DNA from: Episyrphus balteatus
Taxonomy: Eukaryota; Arthropoda; Insecta; Diptera; Syrphidae
Length of the DNA: 64,000 nucleotides
NCBI RefSeq assembly: GCF_945859705.1
Contig: NC_079134.1
Location: forward strand, 32,989,136 to 33,053,135
Direction: 5' to 3'
This document shows positions 36,447 to 49,526 of this stretch, in pieces. Each line of letters begins with the position of its first letter. The stretch's first letter is position 1. Position numbers and translations under genes: made by a program. The notes beneath the pieces were generated by a model. That model was not told where the DNA came from. It worked only from the letters and a program-made list of their open reading frames with translations, and made no database searches.

Positions 36447-37689
36447 GTATAAAATTGTGTCTCAAAATAAATTTTACGAGTGTATCGCAATTATTATTAA
36501 ACCGACCCTCAGCTTTGGTGGCTGGCAATTAAAATCAGGTTTCGGTAAGTTGGTGGCGCACCCGTTATCGTCATCGCATCGGTCGCGTTGTGTTGTTTGT
36601 TAAATATTGTTCGTCATCATCCTTCGATTTATGAATAAAACATTTTCCATGGATTTTAATTGAACGTTATGAGATTTATATTCGATTTTTTTGTTTTCTT
36701 TTTAATAAATAATTATTTTTACCTGTTCAGCTTGGCGGCACACTATACCAAGTCATTTCTTAGGCGGTGCCGAATCACCTTAACCAAAACCTGGGTGATC
36801 AATATTATATCGTCTTGAACGCAAATGAAGAGGAATAAGTTTTGTTTTTTTTGTTCCCATTTATGCAGAAAGATGTACGCCAAACAACCGTTTACGCGCC
36901 ATTAATTCTCTGTTAGATATGCGATGTTCGAAAAACAAATCGATTTCCTTTTCAAGTCGGACAAGAGGGACAAGTTTTTCTTGAGAAGTTCCACCTAATG
37001 CTGGTTACTGGATGTGTCGTCGTCTTTTCTTAGGTTAAAAATCTTCCATATGCTCAAGTCAAGCGAAACAAGTGGTGCGTAAGTTTATGAAACGGTGGGT
37101 GCACTATTGTCGCGGTCGATCACCGGCTATCATCACAACAAACAAAATAAGGTGAGGTCTGTGTCTTGTGTCTTGAGTTTAAGTTTTTTTTTTTTATTTT
37201 TTCACAAAATTGGAACCTATGCGAGCATGAAATTGTCTTGATGGTCTTGATCAAGCTTGAGTGTGCTTTAAATTTTCTTGAGCACCGACCATACCGATGA
37301 CGACACGATGATGGTTACACTTAAATTGTTTAATGGACAATTAAGAAATTTCAAGGAGTGGAGCTTTATGTCTTACCTACCTTCTTTTAGGTTTTCTTTT
37401 GGTCTTGAAAATAACTTTTAGGGATATATGAATTGTCTACCTTGGAGATGTTGGTAGTGCATTTTAGATATACATAACATACACGTGATGTATCCTAAAT
37501 GTGCTTATTAGATAGATATCGTAGATATCGTATTTCAAATTTTTGTTGCAAATACCCAACAAAAAACTCTCCAAAAATTTGAACCCTTTAAATTAAGATT
37601 TAGCACTCATCCTTCGCGTTTGAAGATTTCCCATACAAAAAAAAACGTAAGTTTGACCGATTTTTGTCGATTGAGACGAACGAGAACAA
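36447..37689. other. Unique non-coding stretch
   Basis: Less AT-rich, single-copy-looking DNA with no recognisable coding frame, bounded by R1 repeats B and C. Confidence 0.4.
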
Positions 37690-38060
37690 AACACCTATGG
37701 GAGATCGTTTGGCGAAGACCAGGCACCAGTGAGGGAAGTACTGTAATCTCAGTTTTAATTTTGACATGGTTGTCTTTAAAAAATTTTAACTTTTTTTGTA
37801 AGTGTTGTACAGTAATGGTTTAGGCATATTTTTAAAGGTTAAATGATTAGCTTTCCAATGATTTAAAATTTATTATAAGTTGTCAAATAAAAAATTTACC
37901 AAATCGATATGGAAGAAAAAAAAAAGTTTTTTTTTCGTTTTCATTTTTTTTTTTTTCTAGAAAACTTCCAAATTTTTTTCTAGATGTCATACAAACATGA
38001 TTGCGGTGAATATTAAAAGTTAAAATGATAAGCTTTCAGGTGATATAACATTTTGTACAA
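37690..38060 (-). repeat. Dispersed repeat R1, copy C (reverse, diverged)
   Basis: Carries CACCAGTGAGGGAAGTACTG, then TAATCTCAG, GACATGGTTGTCTTTAAAAA and AAGCTTTCAGGTGATATAA, diverged from copy B but in the same order. Confidence 0.65.
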
Positions 38061-39989
38061 GTTGTCATGTAAATATATTGACAATAAGATGTGTGAAAAG
38101 TGATTTCAAGAAATAATTTTTATATATTTTACAAAACATGTAGGCTTTAGTAATGGTAATGAAGTAATGAAGACTTATTGAAGGTATAATTTTTTTTGTA
38201 TACTTTTGCATATACAAAAAACAGACATAATGAGAAATGCTAATTTTAAATTTAATTAATTTTAATTATTTGTTTTCGCTTTTTATAATATATTACCAGT
38301 GAGACAAAAGTCATTTTTTTCATGATTTTTTATTTTTATTTTTTTGGACTTATTTCGGTATTATTTCCGAAATGTCTAGTTCAAAATTGTATTTAACAAA
38401 GTTGTAGACGTTCAATTTTCTACAAAAAAGTTTTGAGCTTTGAATCTCTATACCTAATTGATATTTCTCAAGATAATAAGCTTAGATTTTTTCGTAACTA
38501 GCTATTTTCTGTACTATGCGTGTTTCCAATTCGTTCATATACTTGACACTCAATTTTTGTTATTGTTCTTATGTCATTTTGCAATTTGCAATGAGAAAGT
38601 TTTTGTTTTCCATATCATAACGGCCAATACGAAATGCTCTGGCATTTTTAAATGAAGACAAATATTCTTCATTTAATATTTTCACCATAAGATTTCTACA
38701 CAACAACGCACATAACCTTTATCCCTTCGAAAATCCGCACGATTACTATGTAACAAAAACCACTTTCAGTGAAATCGCTTGTTAAATCGAAGACAAATGA
38801 TTGCATTCGATGAAAAATCAATATTCAACTTAAAGTTGTTAATTTAAATGAACTTTTTAAATGCAAAACTTAATCGCATCTCAACAAACTGACTGCTACC
38901 ATTAATAACCTACCAAAAGAGCAAGTTTTTTTTTTTTTTGTAGTGACTCTATCAGTTTTTCATTAATAATCCAAGTATTTTGGAAGATTCGAAACTTTCA
39001 TCTTCAAAGGAGAGCTCTGGATGAAGTTAAGAAAAGTATAAACCTGTCCGTTTTCTTACCCACTGACCCCAAAATAAAAAGTCAGAAATGTACAAAACTA
39101 TGCTATAAAGGGTCAAATCTTTGCAATCATGGAACGCTTACAAATAAATACCAATGTGTCTTTGAGTCGTGTTGATCGTATACCTTCACGTACGCATGAT
39201 GACACCGAAACGACTTTCGCACAAAAGGTTAATCAACAAACTGCGAAAGTTGCATTACTCAAGACTCAATTGCGCACATTGGCACTTGTCTTGTCAGTGT
39301 CGGCTAATTATGTCCACGATTTCGGACGTGAATTTGTTTTCGATACATTTTTTTTTTACTTTGTATTTCAGCTGGAGACTAATATAGTTAGCGGAGGTAA
39401 TGTTGGAAACAAAGAGAACTATTTTTTAGTTGATACTTACCTGTCAGCATGTTGCAGCAACTTATTGTTGCCAAAAATAAAAACACCTATCAGCATGTTG
39501 CAGCAACTCTTTGATGTAGCAGTGGTCTTTCTATTACTTAAAGTTACAATTTGTTGCTGGCAACATGTTTTATTGTTTCAAGCTTGTTTGGCAACATTTA
39601 TAACCAACAACATGAAAAGAAGCAACTTGTGCCAGAAGTTGCTTTCATTGAATCGGAGGAAACTATCCATAGAAACGTTGCTAAAACATCCACAAAAGTT
39701 GAGATGACTTGGCAACATGTTTATAAACTTTTTTTAATTCAATTTTTATGTAAAATTCAACATTATCTCGCAAACTATAATGAAGATAACGACAGCACCA
39801 AAAAAAAAAAGACCAAATTCCCTTGTTGATTTTTGCCATGGTCAATCAAAATGAAATCGATCCAAATAAATATCTCACACTTTGCGTTCCAAATCAGAGC
39901 GGATAAATCGTCAATAAATTGGCTTAACGGCCGGCGGAATGATAAGCACCAGAGCCAGATTCTCCGCACTGCACCGCAAATCACTGAGC
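38061..39989. other. Non-coding stretch with one unassigned open frame
   Basis: The part to about 39.1 kb is AT-rich without genes. From 39440 to 39720 a CAGCATGTTGCAGCAACT block is repeated (39446 and 39490) and returns inverted (TTGCTGGCAACATG near 39552), a local repeat of unknown type. The open frame at 39129-39707 is listed separately. Confidence 0.4.
39129..39707 (+). CDS. Unassigned 192-codon open frame
   Basis: The longest open frame outside the retrotransposon and the GAA array. The first 72 or so residues (MERLQINTNVSLSRVDRIPS...) have balanced composition and a possible amphipathic helix (KVNQQTAKVALLKTQLRTL). The frame then runs through a pyrimidine tract ending TTTGTATTTCAG (39371), which resembles a 3' splice site, and through a local TTGCAGCAAC repeat. 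Any true coding part would be the first third, possibly an exon or a decayed transposon piece. No family recognised. Confidence 0.18.
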   Translation: MERLQINTNVSLSRVDRIPSRTHDDTETTFAQKVNQQTAKVALLKTQLRTLALVLSVSANYVHDFGREFVFDTFFFYFVFQLETNIVSGGNVGNKENYFLVDTYLSACCSNLLLPKIKTPISMLQQLFDVAVVFLLLKVTICCWQHVLLFQACLATFITNNMKRSNLCQKLLSLNRRKLSIETLLKHPQKLR

Positions 39990-40935
39990 CAGGGGCGTAC
40001 ACTCCTTTGGGGCAAGCGGGGCGGTGCCCCGGGGCCCCCGATCGACCCCAGGGCCCCCACTGGAAACAATGCAGAGAAGGAAACTGTTAGTATAAATTGA
40101 GTTACGAAGTTACCAGGGAGACAAATTATGTCATTCAGTGTAATGTATAATGCATTGGTAGCCACACAATATATGTATATTGATTTTAAAAAAAGGTTAC
40201 CCCAGGGGCCCCAAAAAAAATAAACTGCTTTTTTAAAAGAAAAATTATAATTTTATCATAGGGCCCCAAAAAATATTACTTGAAAAATATTTGCCACCAC
40301 AAATAATACATAAGGGGCCCCAAAAAAGCAAAAAAATATTATTTGAGGATCCTGAAAAGTGGTTCAAAACAATCAAATGGAAAATTAAATATAAATTCAG
40401 GGGCCCCAACATAAATACATCAGGGCCCAAAATAAAAACATTACGTTATTGGTGGTATTTCAAATATTACTTCAGAACAGAGGCCCTAATACCTATTAAT
40501 TCTTGGCTCCAAAAAAATTGTATTATATTTTAAGGGCCTCTAAGCACTTAATTTTGGGGCTCTAAAAATAATTTTTCCTTATTATTCCTGATGATGGAAA
40601 ATAAAATATGTATTTATTACTTCAGAACACAGGCCCCAAGAACTATCAATTCTTAGCTAAAAAATTTTATTTTAGGGGTCTCTAAATATTTAATTTTGGG
40701 GGGCCCTAGTAAAAGTGTTTACTACTTTTATGAGAGACATTTTAAGTCAGTATAGCAAAGTGCATTACGAACATATTAAAACATTAAAATAAACCTAAAA
40801 ATAAACAAGCCATACAAAAAAAAAACGTATGGCGTATACGTAATTTTTTTTTGTAACTAAGGTTCCCCCAAATATCAAAGGGGCCCCAAAATTTAGTCTT
40901 ACCCCCGGGCCCCGGCGGGTCAACGTACGCCAGTG
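39990..40935. mobile_element. hAT-like element rich in GGGGCCCC palindromes
   Basis: Left end CAGGGGCGTACACTCC; right end CGTACGCCAGTG. The TIRs CA(G/C)(G/T)GGCGTAC agree at 9 of 11. Flanks are CACTGAGC (39982-39989) and CACTGAGT (40936-40943), an 8-bp target duplication with one change. Inside, GGGCCC or GGGGCCCC recurs about ten times, mostly followed by AAAA, in otherwise AT-rich DNA. At 946 bp there is no transposase; it is a non-autonomous hAT relative. Confidence 0.82.
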
Positions 40936-40943
40936 CACTGAGT

Positions 40944-42079
40944 CATCGTATAGTCTGATGTGATTCCTTCGAATCACGGAATGTGAACATACCTATGTGT
41001 ACCCTATACCCTACCCATATACCCACGAGTGTCTGTATATCCCCAAAAAGGAACTTTCGAAAAACAAACAGATTGCGGATGCAAACTTTAAAAAAAAGCA
41101 AACAAACAAATATCTGCCTTTATTATGGCAAAAGTAAATAAGATGGCGGCGAAGCCAGAGAGGCATATATTGCATTCCAATAAAGTTACGATATTGGGAA
41201 TCGATGAAGCTGGAGGATCTGTTGCGTAGTCGGTGCGCTGCACTGTTGCCCTCTTCCCTTGCGCAGTGCCGTTGTTGATGTCGATTATGCAGAAGGGGGC
41301 ATCTCTCTATCTCTATACCTTCGACAGATATTAATTGCAGGTATCTGAATTCATCTATAAATAAATGACATCACTTAGTCGGTAGGTACTACTCTCTGTG
41401 TGTCGTCGTTTGGAGAAGCAACCTGTATAATCGTGGCGCGCTGGAACACATGTCAGCTTGGATGTGGTTAATAAATTTGAATACGCGCTGCCAAGATCCC
41501 CACACACCAATTTGTGGGGGTTTTTTGATCGTCTCTCTCATATTGATGATTGAAGCTATAAGGATGATGGTTTAATGTCTGAAATGTCTTTAGCCGAAAT
41601 AGGCTAATAGCTTCCGGAATGAGAATGATAATATGAAAAAAACACTGATTGACGTAACGTGGGTAAAGTTTTTCGTTTTTTTTTGTTTTTTTGGAAAAAG
41701 GCGAGTGGGGTGGAAAAATGAAAAATTATGTCGCAACTGCATGTTGGTTAAAAATAATGTCTAAAAGTGTCTTCCTGTCAAGAAAAACGCTTATAAGGTG
41801 GATTACGTCTAATATAAATTGCTATATTGTGAGTGTGATTAAGGTGCGTACCTAGCTATTTTTTAATAGGTATCAGCTTTATTTTTGAAAAATAAGAGAA
41901 GAAGACCTACAAACATTGCTTGCTTATACAATGTATGACGAACTAATTTTTTTTTGGCAAATGCCTAAATATGTCAAAAAAAAACTGATTTTTCATATAA
42001 AAAATTAATTTAAAGGTGATAGAGTAAAGTTAGATTTTTTCGATTTTTATTTTTTCAAGAAAAATGATTTTTTAAGGTT
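40944..42079. other. Unique non-coding stretch
   Basis: No gene. AAGATGGCGGCGAAG near 41150 is a strong match to Pho/YY1-type sites on its reverse strand (CGCCGCCATCTT). 41.1-41.6 kb is of higher complexity and may be regulatory; this is conjecture. Confidence 0.35.
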
Positions 42080-42490
42080 TTTTTTTTTTTAAGACAACTT
42101 ATAATAAATTTTGTTTTATCTGAAAGCTTATTGTTTGAGTTCAAAATATTTGTATCAGCCATGTCTATACAAAATCTACAAAAAGAGCTAGAATTTTTTG
42201 AACCTAATAAGTTTTCATCAAAAAAAAGCAAACAAATCAATCTTTTTTCTCTTCCAACATCATTGAATCCATTTTTTTAAATGACAACTTATAATAAATT
42301 TTATATCATCTGAAAGCTTATGATTTCACCTTTCATATGATACTTCAATCATATTTCTATGATGTCTACAAAAAAAAGTAAGAATTTTTTAAAGCCACCC
42401 ATGTCGAAATTTCAAACTGAGATTACGGTACTTCCCACACTGGTGGCTGGTCGTATCGGCAACAGATCTCCACAGCTGTTTTGAGGTTTT
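42080..42490 (+). repeat. Dispersed repeat R1, copy D
   Basis: Has GAGCTAGAATTTTTTGAACC, AATTTTTTAAAGCCACCCATG, CTGAGATTACGGTACTTCCC and AGATCTCCACAGCTGTTTTG, in the same order and orientation as copy A. Confidence 0.8.
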
Positions 42491-43615
42491 TCCGAAAAAC
42501 CTACTTAAAATGTTTTTTTCTCTTTTCACTTAAACGGGTTTGACTGTATTATTACTCAAAACGTGAAAAAGTAAAATTAAACAATTTGAAAAAATATTTA
42601 ATCAGAATTAATTCTTATTTTAATCTAAAAACTTTATTTATTCCAGTCAAATTGTATTCAGACTCATATAAAAGTGGGAAGTTCTGGTTAATAACGAATC
42701 AGAACTTTTTGGAAGGAAAATATGAGAAATTATAGAAAAAAGTTCAAACAAAAATTTTTTTTAATAGTGTTGCTTGACTTTTGCACAACAAATTGGCATT
42801 TAATTTGTTACAATTTTGGACCTAAAAAAAAATTGTTTTTTTCTTATTTTCATCCGCTAATTTTTAGCGGGATTTTGAAAAACAAAAAAACTGTTGACTC
42901 TATAAAAATTTAATTATCATTCGGATACCTAACCGTTTATTCTTTCTACAAAATACCTTCATATTCAATAATGAAAAAACCTCTATAAATTAGTTTAAAA
43001 GTTCAATTGCCTCCATAAATGGCAAAAAGGGAAGTAATTAAATCCATTGCCCAGTTTATTATGCAATTCGATCGCATATAATTAAGATCAAAGAACTGTA
43101 AGTGTAAACCACAAAAGACGGAACGCATCGTCGTCGATCGTGGTGCATAGTCAACATTCTTCCCCGTTGTCAACCTAAGTCTATGCAAATAACTGGATGA
43201 CGACAACGAGGACTTGTTGACGTTGGAAAAGAAACTACTCTTTTATTAAAAAATAAAATAATGTGTAATTTAGCCAACAATGCTGTGGTAAGATTTATAA
43301 GAAAATAATTTACTGTAGGGTAAGGTCCCGTTAAGGCCGTAACCACACAAAAAAAAAAAAAAGATGATTTATTCCAACGTTGACAGGTTGTACACTGGCT
43401 AAATAGATGGCTTATGCCTCTTGAGTTTGTTCTGGTTTGATAGCAATGCTCCAAGTTGATGATGGAAAAGTTTTCAAGGGACGAGGTAAAAAGGGAGATT
43501 TTGATCTATAAAGTATCGATGGTTAAAGTCGATAGATGCCTCTCAGATTAAGGTTGCTGGTAAGTAGTATGTGTTGTGCTGGGTAAACAGTTTGGGTGTC
43601 AAATAAGTCAACAGA
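42491..43615. other. Non-coding stretch
   Basis: AT-rich to 42.9 kb, then more complex unique DNA leading into the GAA array. No gene recognised. Confidence 0.4.
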
Positions 43616-43751
43616 AAAAGAATAATAAGAAGAAGAAGAAAAAGAAGAAGAAGAAGAAAATTAAGAAGAAGAAGATAAAGAAGAAGAAGAAGATTAAGAA
43701 GAAGAAGAAGAAGATTAAGAAGAAGAAGAAGACGATTAAGAAGAAGAAGAT

Positions 43752-43782
<31 letters not shown>

Positions 43783-43946
43783 AAGAAGAAGAAGAAGAAG
43801 AAGAAGAAGAAGAAGAAGAAGAAGAAGAAAATTAAGAAGAAGAAGAAGAAGAAAATTAAGAAGAAGAAGATAAAGAAGAAGAAGAAGATTAAGAAGAAGA
43901 AGAAGAAGATTAAGAAGAAGAAGAAGACGATTAAGAAGAAGAAGAT

Positions 43947-43977
<31 letters not shown>

Positions 43978-44217
43978 AAGAAGAAGAAGAAGAAGAAGAA
44001 GAAGAAGAAGAAGAAGAAGAAGAAGAAGAAGAAGAAGAAGAAGAAGAAGAAGAAGAAGAAGAAGAAGAAGAAAAAGAAGAAGAAGAAGAAGAAAAAGAAG
44101 AAGAAGAAGAAGAAGAAGAAGAAGAAGAAGAAGAAGAAGAAGAAGAAGAAGAAGAAGAAGAAGAAGGAGAAGAAGGAGAAGAAGAAGAAGAAAAAGAAAA
44201 AGTAGAAAAAAATAAGA
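43616..44217 (+). repeat. 600-bp GAA/AAG array with 195-bp duplication
   Basis: Almost pure AAG trinucleotides, interrupted by ATTAAG, AAAATTAAG, GATAAAG and GACGATTAAG. The order of interruptions is duplicated: GACGATTAAG occurs at 43731 and 43926, a 195-bp shift, with the same flanking interruptions. Frames on both strands (poly-Lys, poly-Phe, poly-Ser) are artefacts. The polypurine strand could form triplex DNA. Confidence 0.95.
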
Positions 44218-46545
44218 AGAAAAAGAAGCAAAGGACGAGAAACAAAAATGAAGAAGAGCTCTTTTAATATCGAAGACTTCAAAATTAAAAGCAGGTAATA
44301 GCCCCTAATTTAACATTCCACACGTGCGTGTCGTTAATTCTCTGGTCTATAAAGTCTTTTATATTCTCGAAGCTTTTACTCATTTTTCATAAAAGAATTG
44401 CGATAAATCAAACACTTCACACAAATATGGACTTGTTCACTTTTTATAGCCTCGAGTGTAATCTCATAACAAGGTATTTAATCGATACCGACATTAGCAC
44501 CTATTTATCTTTCAACATAACAAATTGTCTACGGCGAACGTCTATTCTCAGATCCAAGATACACTCTTAAGATAATAGACTTGAAAAAAAAAATGCTAAA
44601 AGATCTTTAACATCTCATGTGTTTGGTTCGCAATAAGCCGGTGTGGTGGTGAGAGGTAAGAAGTTGTTGGTACCGTCCGTCGTCGTTCTTGTCGTTGCAA
44701 TATCATCAACCCGTTCGCCTCCACTATGTTTTTTTTCTTCTATTTTGTTATTTAGAGCAAATTAATAGTCACTGAACTAAACGTAATCTAAAGATTAATA
44801 GAAAATCCACGCGACATCATATCCTCGTATCTACTATAATATGTGCTCTCGTTCTCCTTCTCGCCTAGCATCATCGTCATCGTCATCACCATCATCATCA
44901 TCATCTTCACCATCAGCTAGCATCATGTCGCCAACTTGTACACCATGACCATGACATGCAAACCGCGCATCAGCATCATCACCGTCATCGTCATTTTCTT
45001 CTTCTTTTCTTCTAGAGGGAATAAAAGTCTCTTCTGTTTCAGAGCCAGCCTCATCGATGTCATCGCGATGCAACATGACGATTTGCCAGAGATAATTCCA
45101 TTAGATGGTTTGGTTGATTTTTTGTTTTGCTTTTTTTTTGTGGCTTGTTCTTTGGGGGAAAATTAGTGTATCCGTAATTGATTTTTGAGCAAAGCAGACA
45201 TCATTTCAGATCTTTAAAGGATATTTTTTAAGATCATACAATTTTTTTTTAAACTCGTTTTTGAAAATTTTCAGGTAAGCAGATCTTCTAATATCCTCCT
45301 TATATTTCCCTATAATGTTAGTAAGTGATAAATTTCGCCTAATGGGTCAGAAAACTTCAACGATTTTCATTTTTTATTCAGCGATACAATTTTATTCATA
45401 TTTATATGCGGTTAATTATGATGTTCACTGTGGTGTATGCGTAACTTTTTTTAAATTCAAGATGTTAATGCAGATTGTTTTATACTTGTACAATTAATCA
45501 GGGGAGTTAATATTTTCTGATCTTTTTGTTTTTCAGATAACTCCTACAAATTTTGAAGAGCTCCCTGATGCCTAGTACCTCTACTGTACGATATTGAATA
45601 GATTGTTGAGTGAGTGTTTGGGGGAAGATTTTAAGTTTTAAAACTAATATTTTTTATTAACAAAATTAGCTTTACCTTGCAAATTGTTATAGGACATCAC
45701 CATATTTTATTAGTATAAAAGATTATTTATTTATTATTATTATTATTTATATAGTTTTTTTTTTTTTTGTCAACTGGATGTTTTATTCAAACTACACGAA
45801 GTTATAATTGTTTTGGAAAATTTTCTAAATTTTTTAGCAGTTAAATAAATTTTGGTGATTTTTAATATTAAATGGAACAGGTGTGAATAACAAACATACC
45901 TAAAAATAATATTTTTCTTGTTTCAATTTTCCTGGCTTATTTTTTTTTTTTTATTTTAACCTCTTAAGAAAGATTTATAAATTACAAGAATTTTTAGAAT
46001 TTTTTTTTTGAAAATTGTTGGTGTTGTTTATAAAAAAATGTTTTTTCTTATAAAATAATTCATATCCACAGATTGAATCCACAGAATAAAGAAAATTTGT
46101 TACTAAAAATTTAAAAAAAAAAATTTTAATTATTCGGATTCAAAAAAATATATATACCTATCAATTTTGTATTATGTAATTTAATTTTCTCAAAAACTTT
46201 TGTTAAAAAATCATGTGTGTTTTTTTTAATAAGATCTTTAAGGGTTATTTTTGTTTGAAAATAGATTACCTCCCATTAATACGTTTTCGTTATCGACTGA
46301 ACCGATTTAATTTAAAGTACCTATCATTTTTTAAAATGGAAAAAAACTTAAAGCTTTTATTTATTTTTTTTTTAATTTTATTTTTAAACATTTTTCAAAA
46401 ATAGATTCCAAATGGTAAACTAAGATTTTTTTGGACATTATACGTACTCTAGTTGCGTTAGTAATGTTTTTAAGAAAACGTGAATGTCAAAAAATTAATT
46501 AATTAATAAAATTAATTTAATGGTTCATCATTTTCTTGTTAAAAT
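44218..46545. other. Non-coding stretch with ATC microsatellite
   Basis: A (CAT/CGT)n-rich run covers about 44865-44925, with further CATCATC and CGTCATCG up to 45000. Beyond 45.2 kb the DNA is very AT-rich. The frame at 44834-45076 on the minus strand is an Asp-rich translation of this microsatellite. No gene. Confidence 0.5.
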
Positions 46546-46903
46546 TTGAACGCTCTACAAAATTTCACTTATAAAATTAAAAAAAAAAACCGACGCGAAA
46601 AATGAATGAAAAAATTTTTAGTTGAAAAAATGAATAATTCGAATTTATTGAAGAAATCTAATATGATAGTATTAAAGCTTTGAGAGTTATTTAAAAGGAT
46701 CTATGAAACCAAAACCCAACATAGAATACAAATATTTGAAAAGTGTGCCATATTTTTTGAAAAATTTCGTCAAAAAATTTAAAAAAAAATGAAGAAAAAA
46801 TTACATTTTATATTTCAAAGTTGAATAACTTCGAAAGGGGGCAGTTTATCAAAAATATTAACAAGAGCTTTTTTGTAGAGCGTTCAATTTTATACAAGAA
46901 AAT
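46546..46903. repeat. Inverted GAACGCTCTACAAAA pair
   Basis: TTTGAACGCTCTACAAAA at 46546 is matched by TTTTTTGTAGAGCGTTCAA near 46870. The same phrase occurs at about 7038, so it belongs to an interspersed repeat. Confidence 0.5.
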
Positions 46904-48779
46904 AATAGAAGCGTTTGGATGAAGAAGGGGGTAATTATATATATGAAAAACTTTAATGCAGGCTCCAGGTCAAGGGGGTAAGTGACATTTGCAACATTTC
47001 GAGATATAAGGACTTAAAGTTTTTTGGTGAGAATTTTTTTCGTATTCCAATCTAAATAAAATTGAATAAACTTATAAAACAAGAAAAATAATAGCTTTTT
47101 AACAATGTTACTTTTATTTCAATACAGTAGTTGCTTTATCTTTTTTTCTGGGACAAAAAAGTCATGGTTTTTTATTTCACCCAAAAAGGAGTTAAGTGCT
47201 GTTAGCCCATTCTTCCACTCATATTAAACGATTTTTAGTTGTCAGAGCGCTAAATAAGAAAATACAAATCGTATCGTGACGTTGATTAGATGGAAATTTA
47301 AGTTTTCGTAAGGCATCCTCATCTTCAAAAATCTTTTTGGTTAACATATATGAGCAAGTTCGATCAACTTTGGTGGATGGGTAATCATCAAAAACATATC
47401 CTTTAGGTCTTATTTCCGATCTTCTTTGGGGTAATCGGATCTATCAGATACCTACATTGTGCCTATCCATCCGATACACTTAAGATGCCACTTAACTTAT
47501 TTACTGTGCTCTATAGATATACCACTTCTATCTGAATGGCTTGAATGTATGGATTTCTCTCTATGTGAAACCGAAACGCGACTGTCCCCATCACCCACCA
47601 GCTTCATTGCATTCACGTCATCGTCGTCAGCGATCGTCAACTGAAACTAGCTTGTCGATTGAATAGTGAATGTGGATCGATATGACTGTCAATGGAGTGC
47701 TATTAGCATTTTAATGCTGCCAATTGTGAATTGATCTTTGCCATTGTTTGTTGTTAAGACCCATAGAGTTAAAAACACAAGTACTGACTAGTAAGTGTAT
47801 CTCATCGGTTGTATCTAAAACTAAAAAACTACAAAACAAATCTGGAAGATACTCGCTTTTTTATTGTTCACAAAACATTACAGACAAAAAAAAATATACA
47901 ACTATTTGACCTTCGTTACCCGCAGTCCAGCCCTCCGAATAGTGATGGTGCCGATGATATGCAAGTTGAACAATATGACAAATGTAGATGGGCGACGAAC
48001 TTTTAACCTAAAAAAAAAAAAATTTTTATTTTTTGTCTGTTTTCATTTCAAAAGAACGGGACTTCGGAACAACTTGTTTTCATGTCGATTTTATTATTTC
48101 TATTTTTGGTCGTGAAAAGAAAGTTCAAATCACAGATCGCTGTGGAGACATAATATTTCCATTTGAATTGACGAACTAAAGTTGTTGACTTTCAGACGAG
48201 GACGACCAACATATTGATTTGATCGATAATCGTGTGTGTTTTGCTGCTTGATCGTGAACAAGTTGTTTGACTTAAGTACTTGGTTTTTTTTTGTATTAAA
48301 AACCACCCACATGGGGGTCGGATTTTAATTGGGTGATTTGTATTTATTATTCTATCAGTGAAAAAAAAATAAAAATATGATTGATGGAGGGTAATAATTT
48401 TTGTACCTGTTAACCTTTATGATGTCAATCAAGAAATATTTTTTCATAAATGAAAAAGTACACATGAGTTTGTCATTTTATAGATTTCTTATTACATTTC
48501 TTTAAAAAAAAATAGAATCTTGTCATGAAAACCTTGGACCAAGTTTGAAAAATTGAAAAAAAATGTATAATAAATGGAGTGAAAGTAATCAATCAAATTT
48601 TTTTATGCATGTCTGCAGGTTTAGCACAGTGTAGTAGTTGATTCTGGGTTTGTCTGTAAAGAAATTCTCATTAAAATTTAAATCTTCAATTCTAAAATAC
48701 AAAAAAAGGCAAATAGAAAAGCAGAAAATAATACGAATGACACTATTGTTCATTTTTTATCGCGAAGCAGATTTGGCAA
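46904..48779. other. Unique non-coding stretch
   Basis: 47.2-48.3 kb is single-copy in appearance with no coding frame of note. AT-rich beyond. Confidence 0.4.
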
Positions 48780-49526
48780 AAAAAGGTTGTTTTTTTCATA
48801 CCAAATTTGTATTCATAACATAACCTTTTATTTTATAAGCATAGGAAAAAAAAATATTACCTACAAATTAATCATTGGCTTTTTGGTACCAATTAGAAGT
48901 TTTACTGTTTCTTCGAAAAAAAACACCCTTTCACCTAAATTTTTTTTGTATAAAAACTCTTTATTCTTGCTTTCCATCCCAAATTCAAGTTTTTTATCTA
49001 ACACCATTAGGGTGTCCATTCATTTCTTGTTTTCACTCAAAAAACACCCTTTCAACGATGATATTCTAATAGACACTTTAGATTCTTGTTTCCAATCTCA
49101 AGATTAACCCAAAAAAGAACACTCTTTCACGTGATAAAATAATTCCCATGGGAAAGCCAACATTTTTAATAAATTTCGGAAGCGTACCTTTAATACCATT
49201 GATTTTATCGGACTTATCGCGGATTTTCTTTATTTCCCAAAAAAACACCCTTTCACTACTTAAAGTATTTGTATAGACTGCTTAGATTCTTGGTTTCTGT
49301 TATAAATTAAGCATTAGTACCAATTTTCATTAGTAAAACATTTTTTCCCCAATTTTGTGGCACTAATTCCGAATTTCACCATTTCTTAAAAAAAAAACAC
49401 CCTTTCAGTCAAGACAATTTTGTAGACAAAATGTAAGTAGTAGGTAGAGTCTTAGTTCTGATAACAAACAAGACTTTTTCACCGAGTTTAAAAAACTAAC
49501 AAAATTTATGTCTTTTGCACTATAAG

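Noticed and set aside
39101..39107. CTATAAAGG as TATA box for the 39129 frame
   Set aside because: It lies only about 28 bases before the ATG, leaving no room for a 5' leader.
43576..44282. Long open frames on both strands (poly-Lys, poly-Phe, poly-Ser)
   Set aside because: They are translations of the GAA microsatellite and carry no protein information.
44834..45076. Asp-rich frame on the minus strand
   Set aside because: Translation of an ATC/GTC microsatellite.
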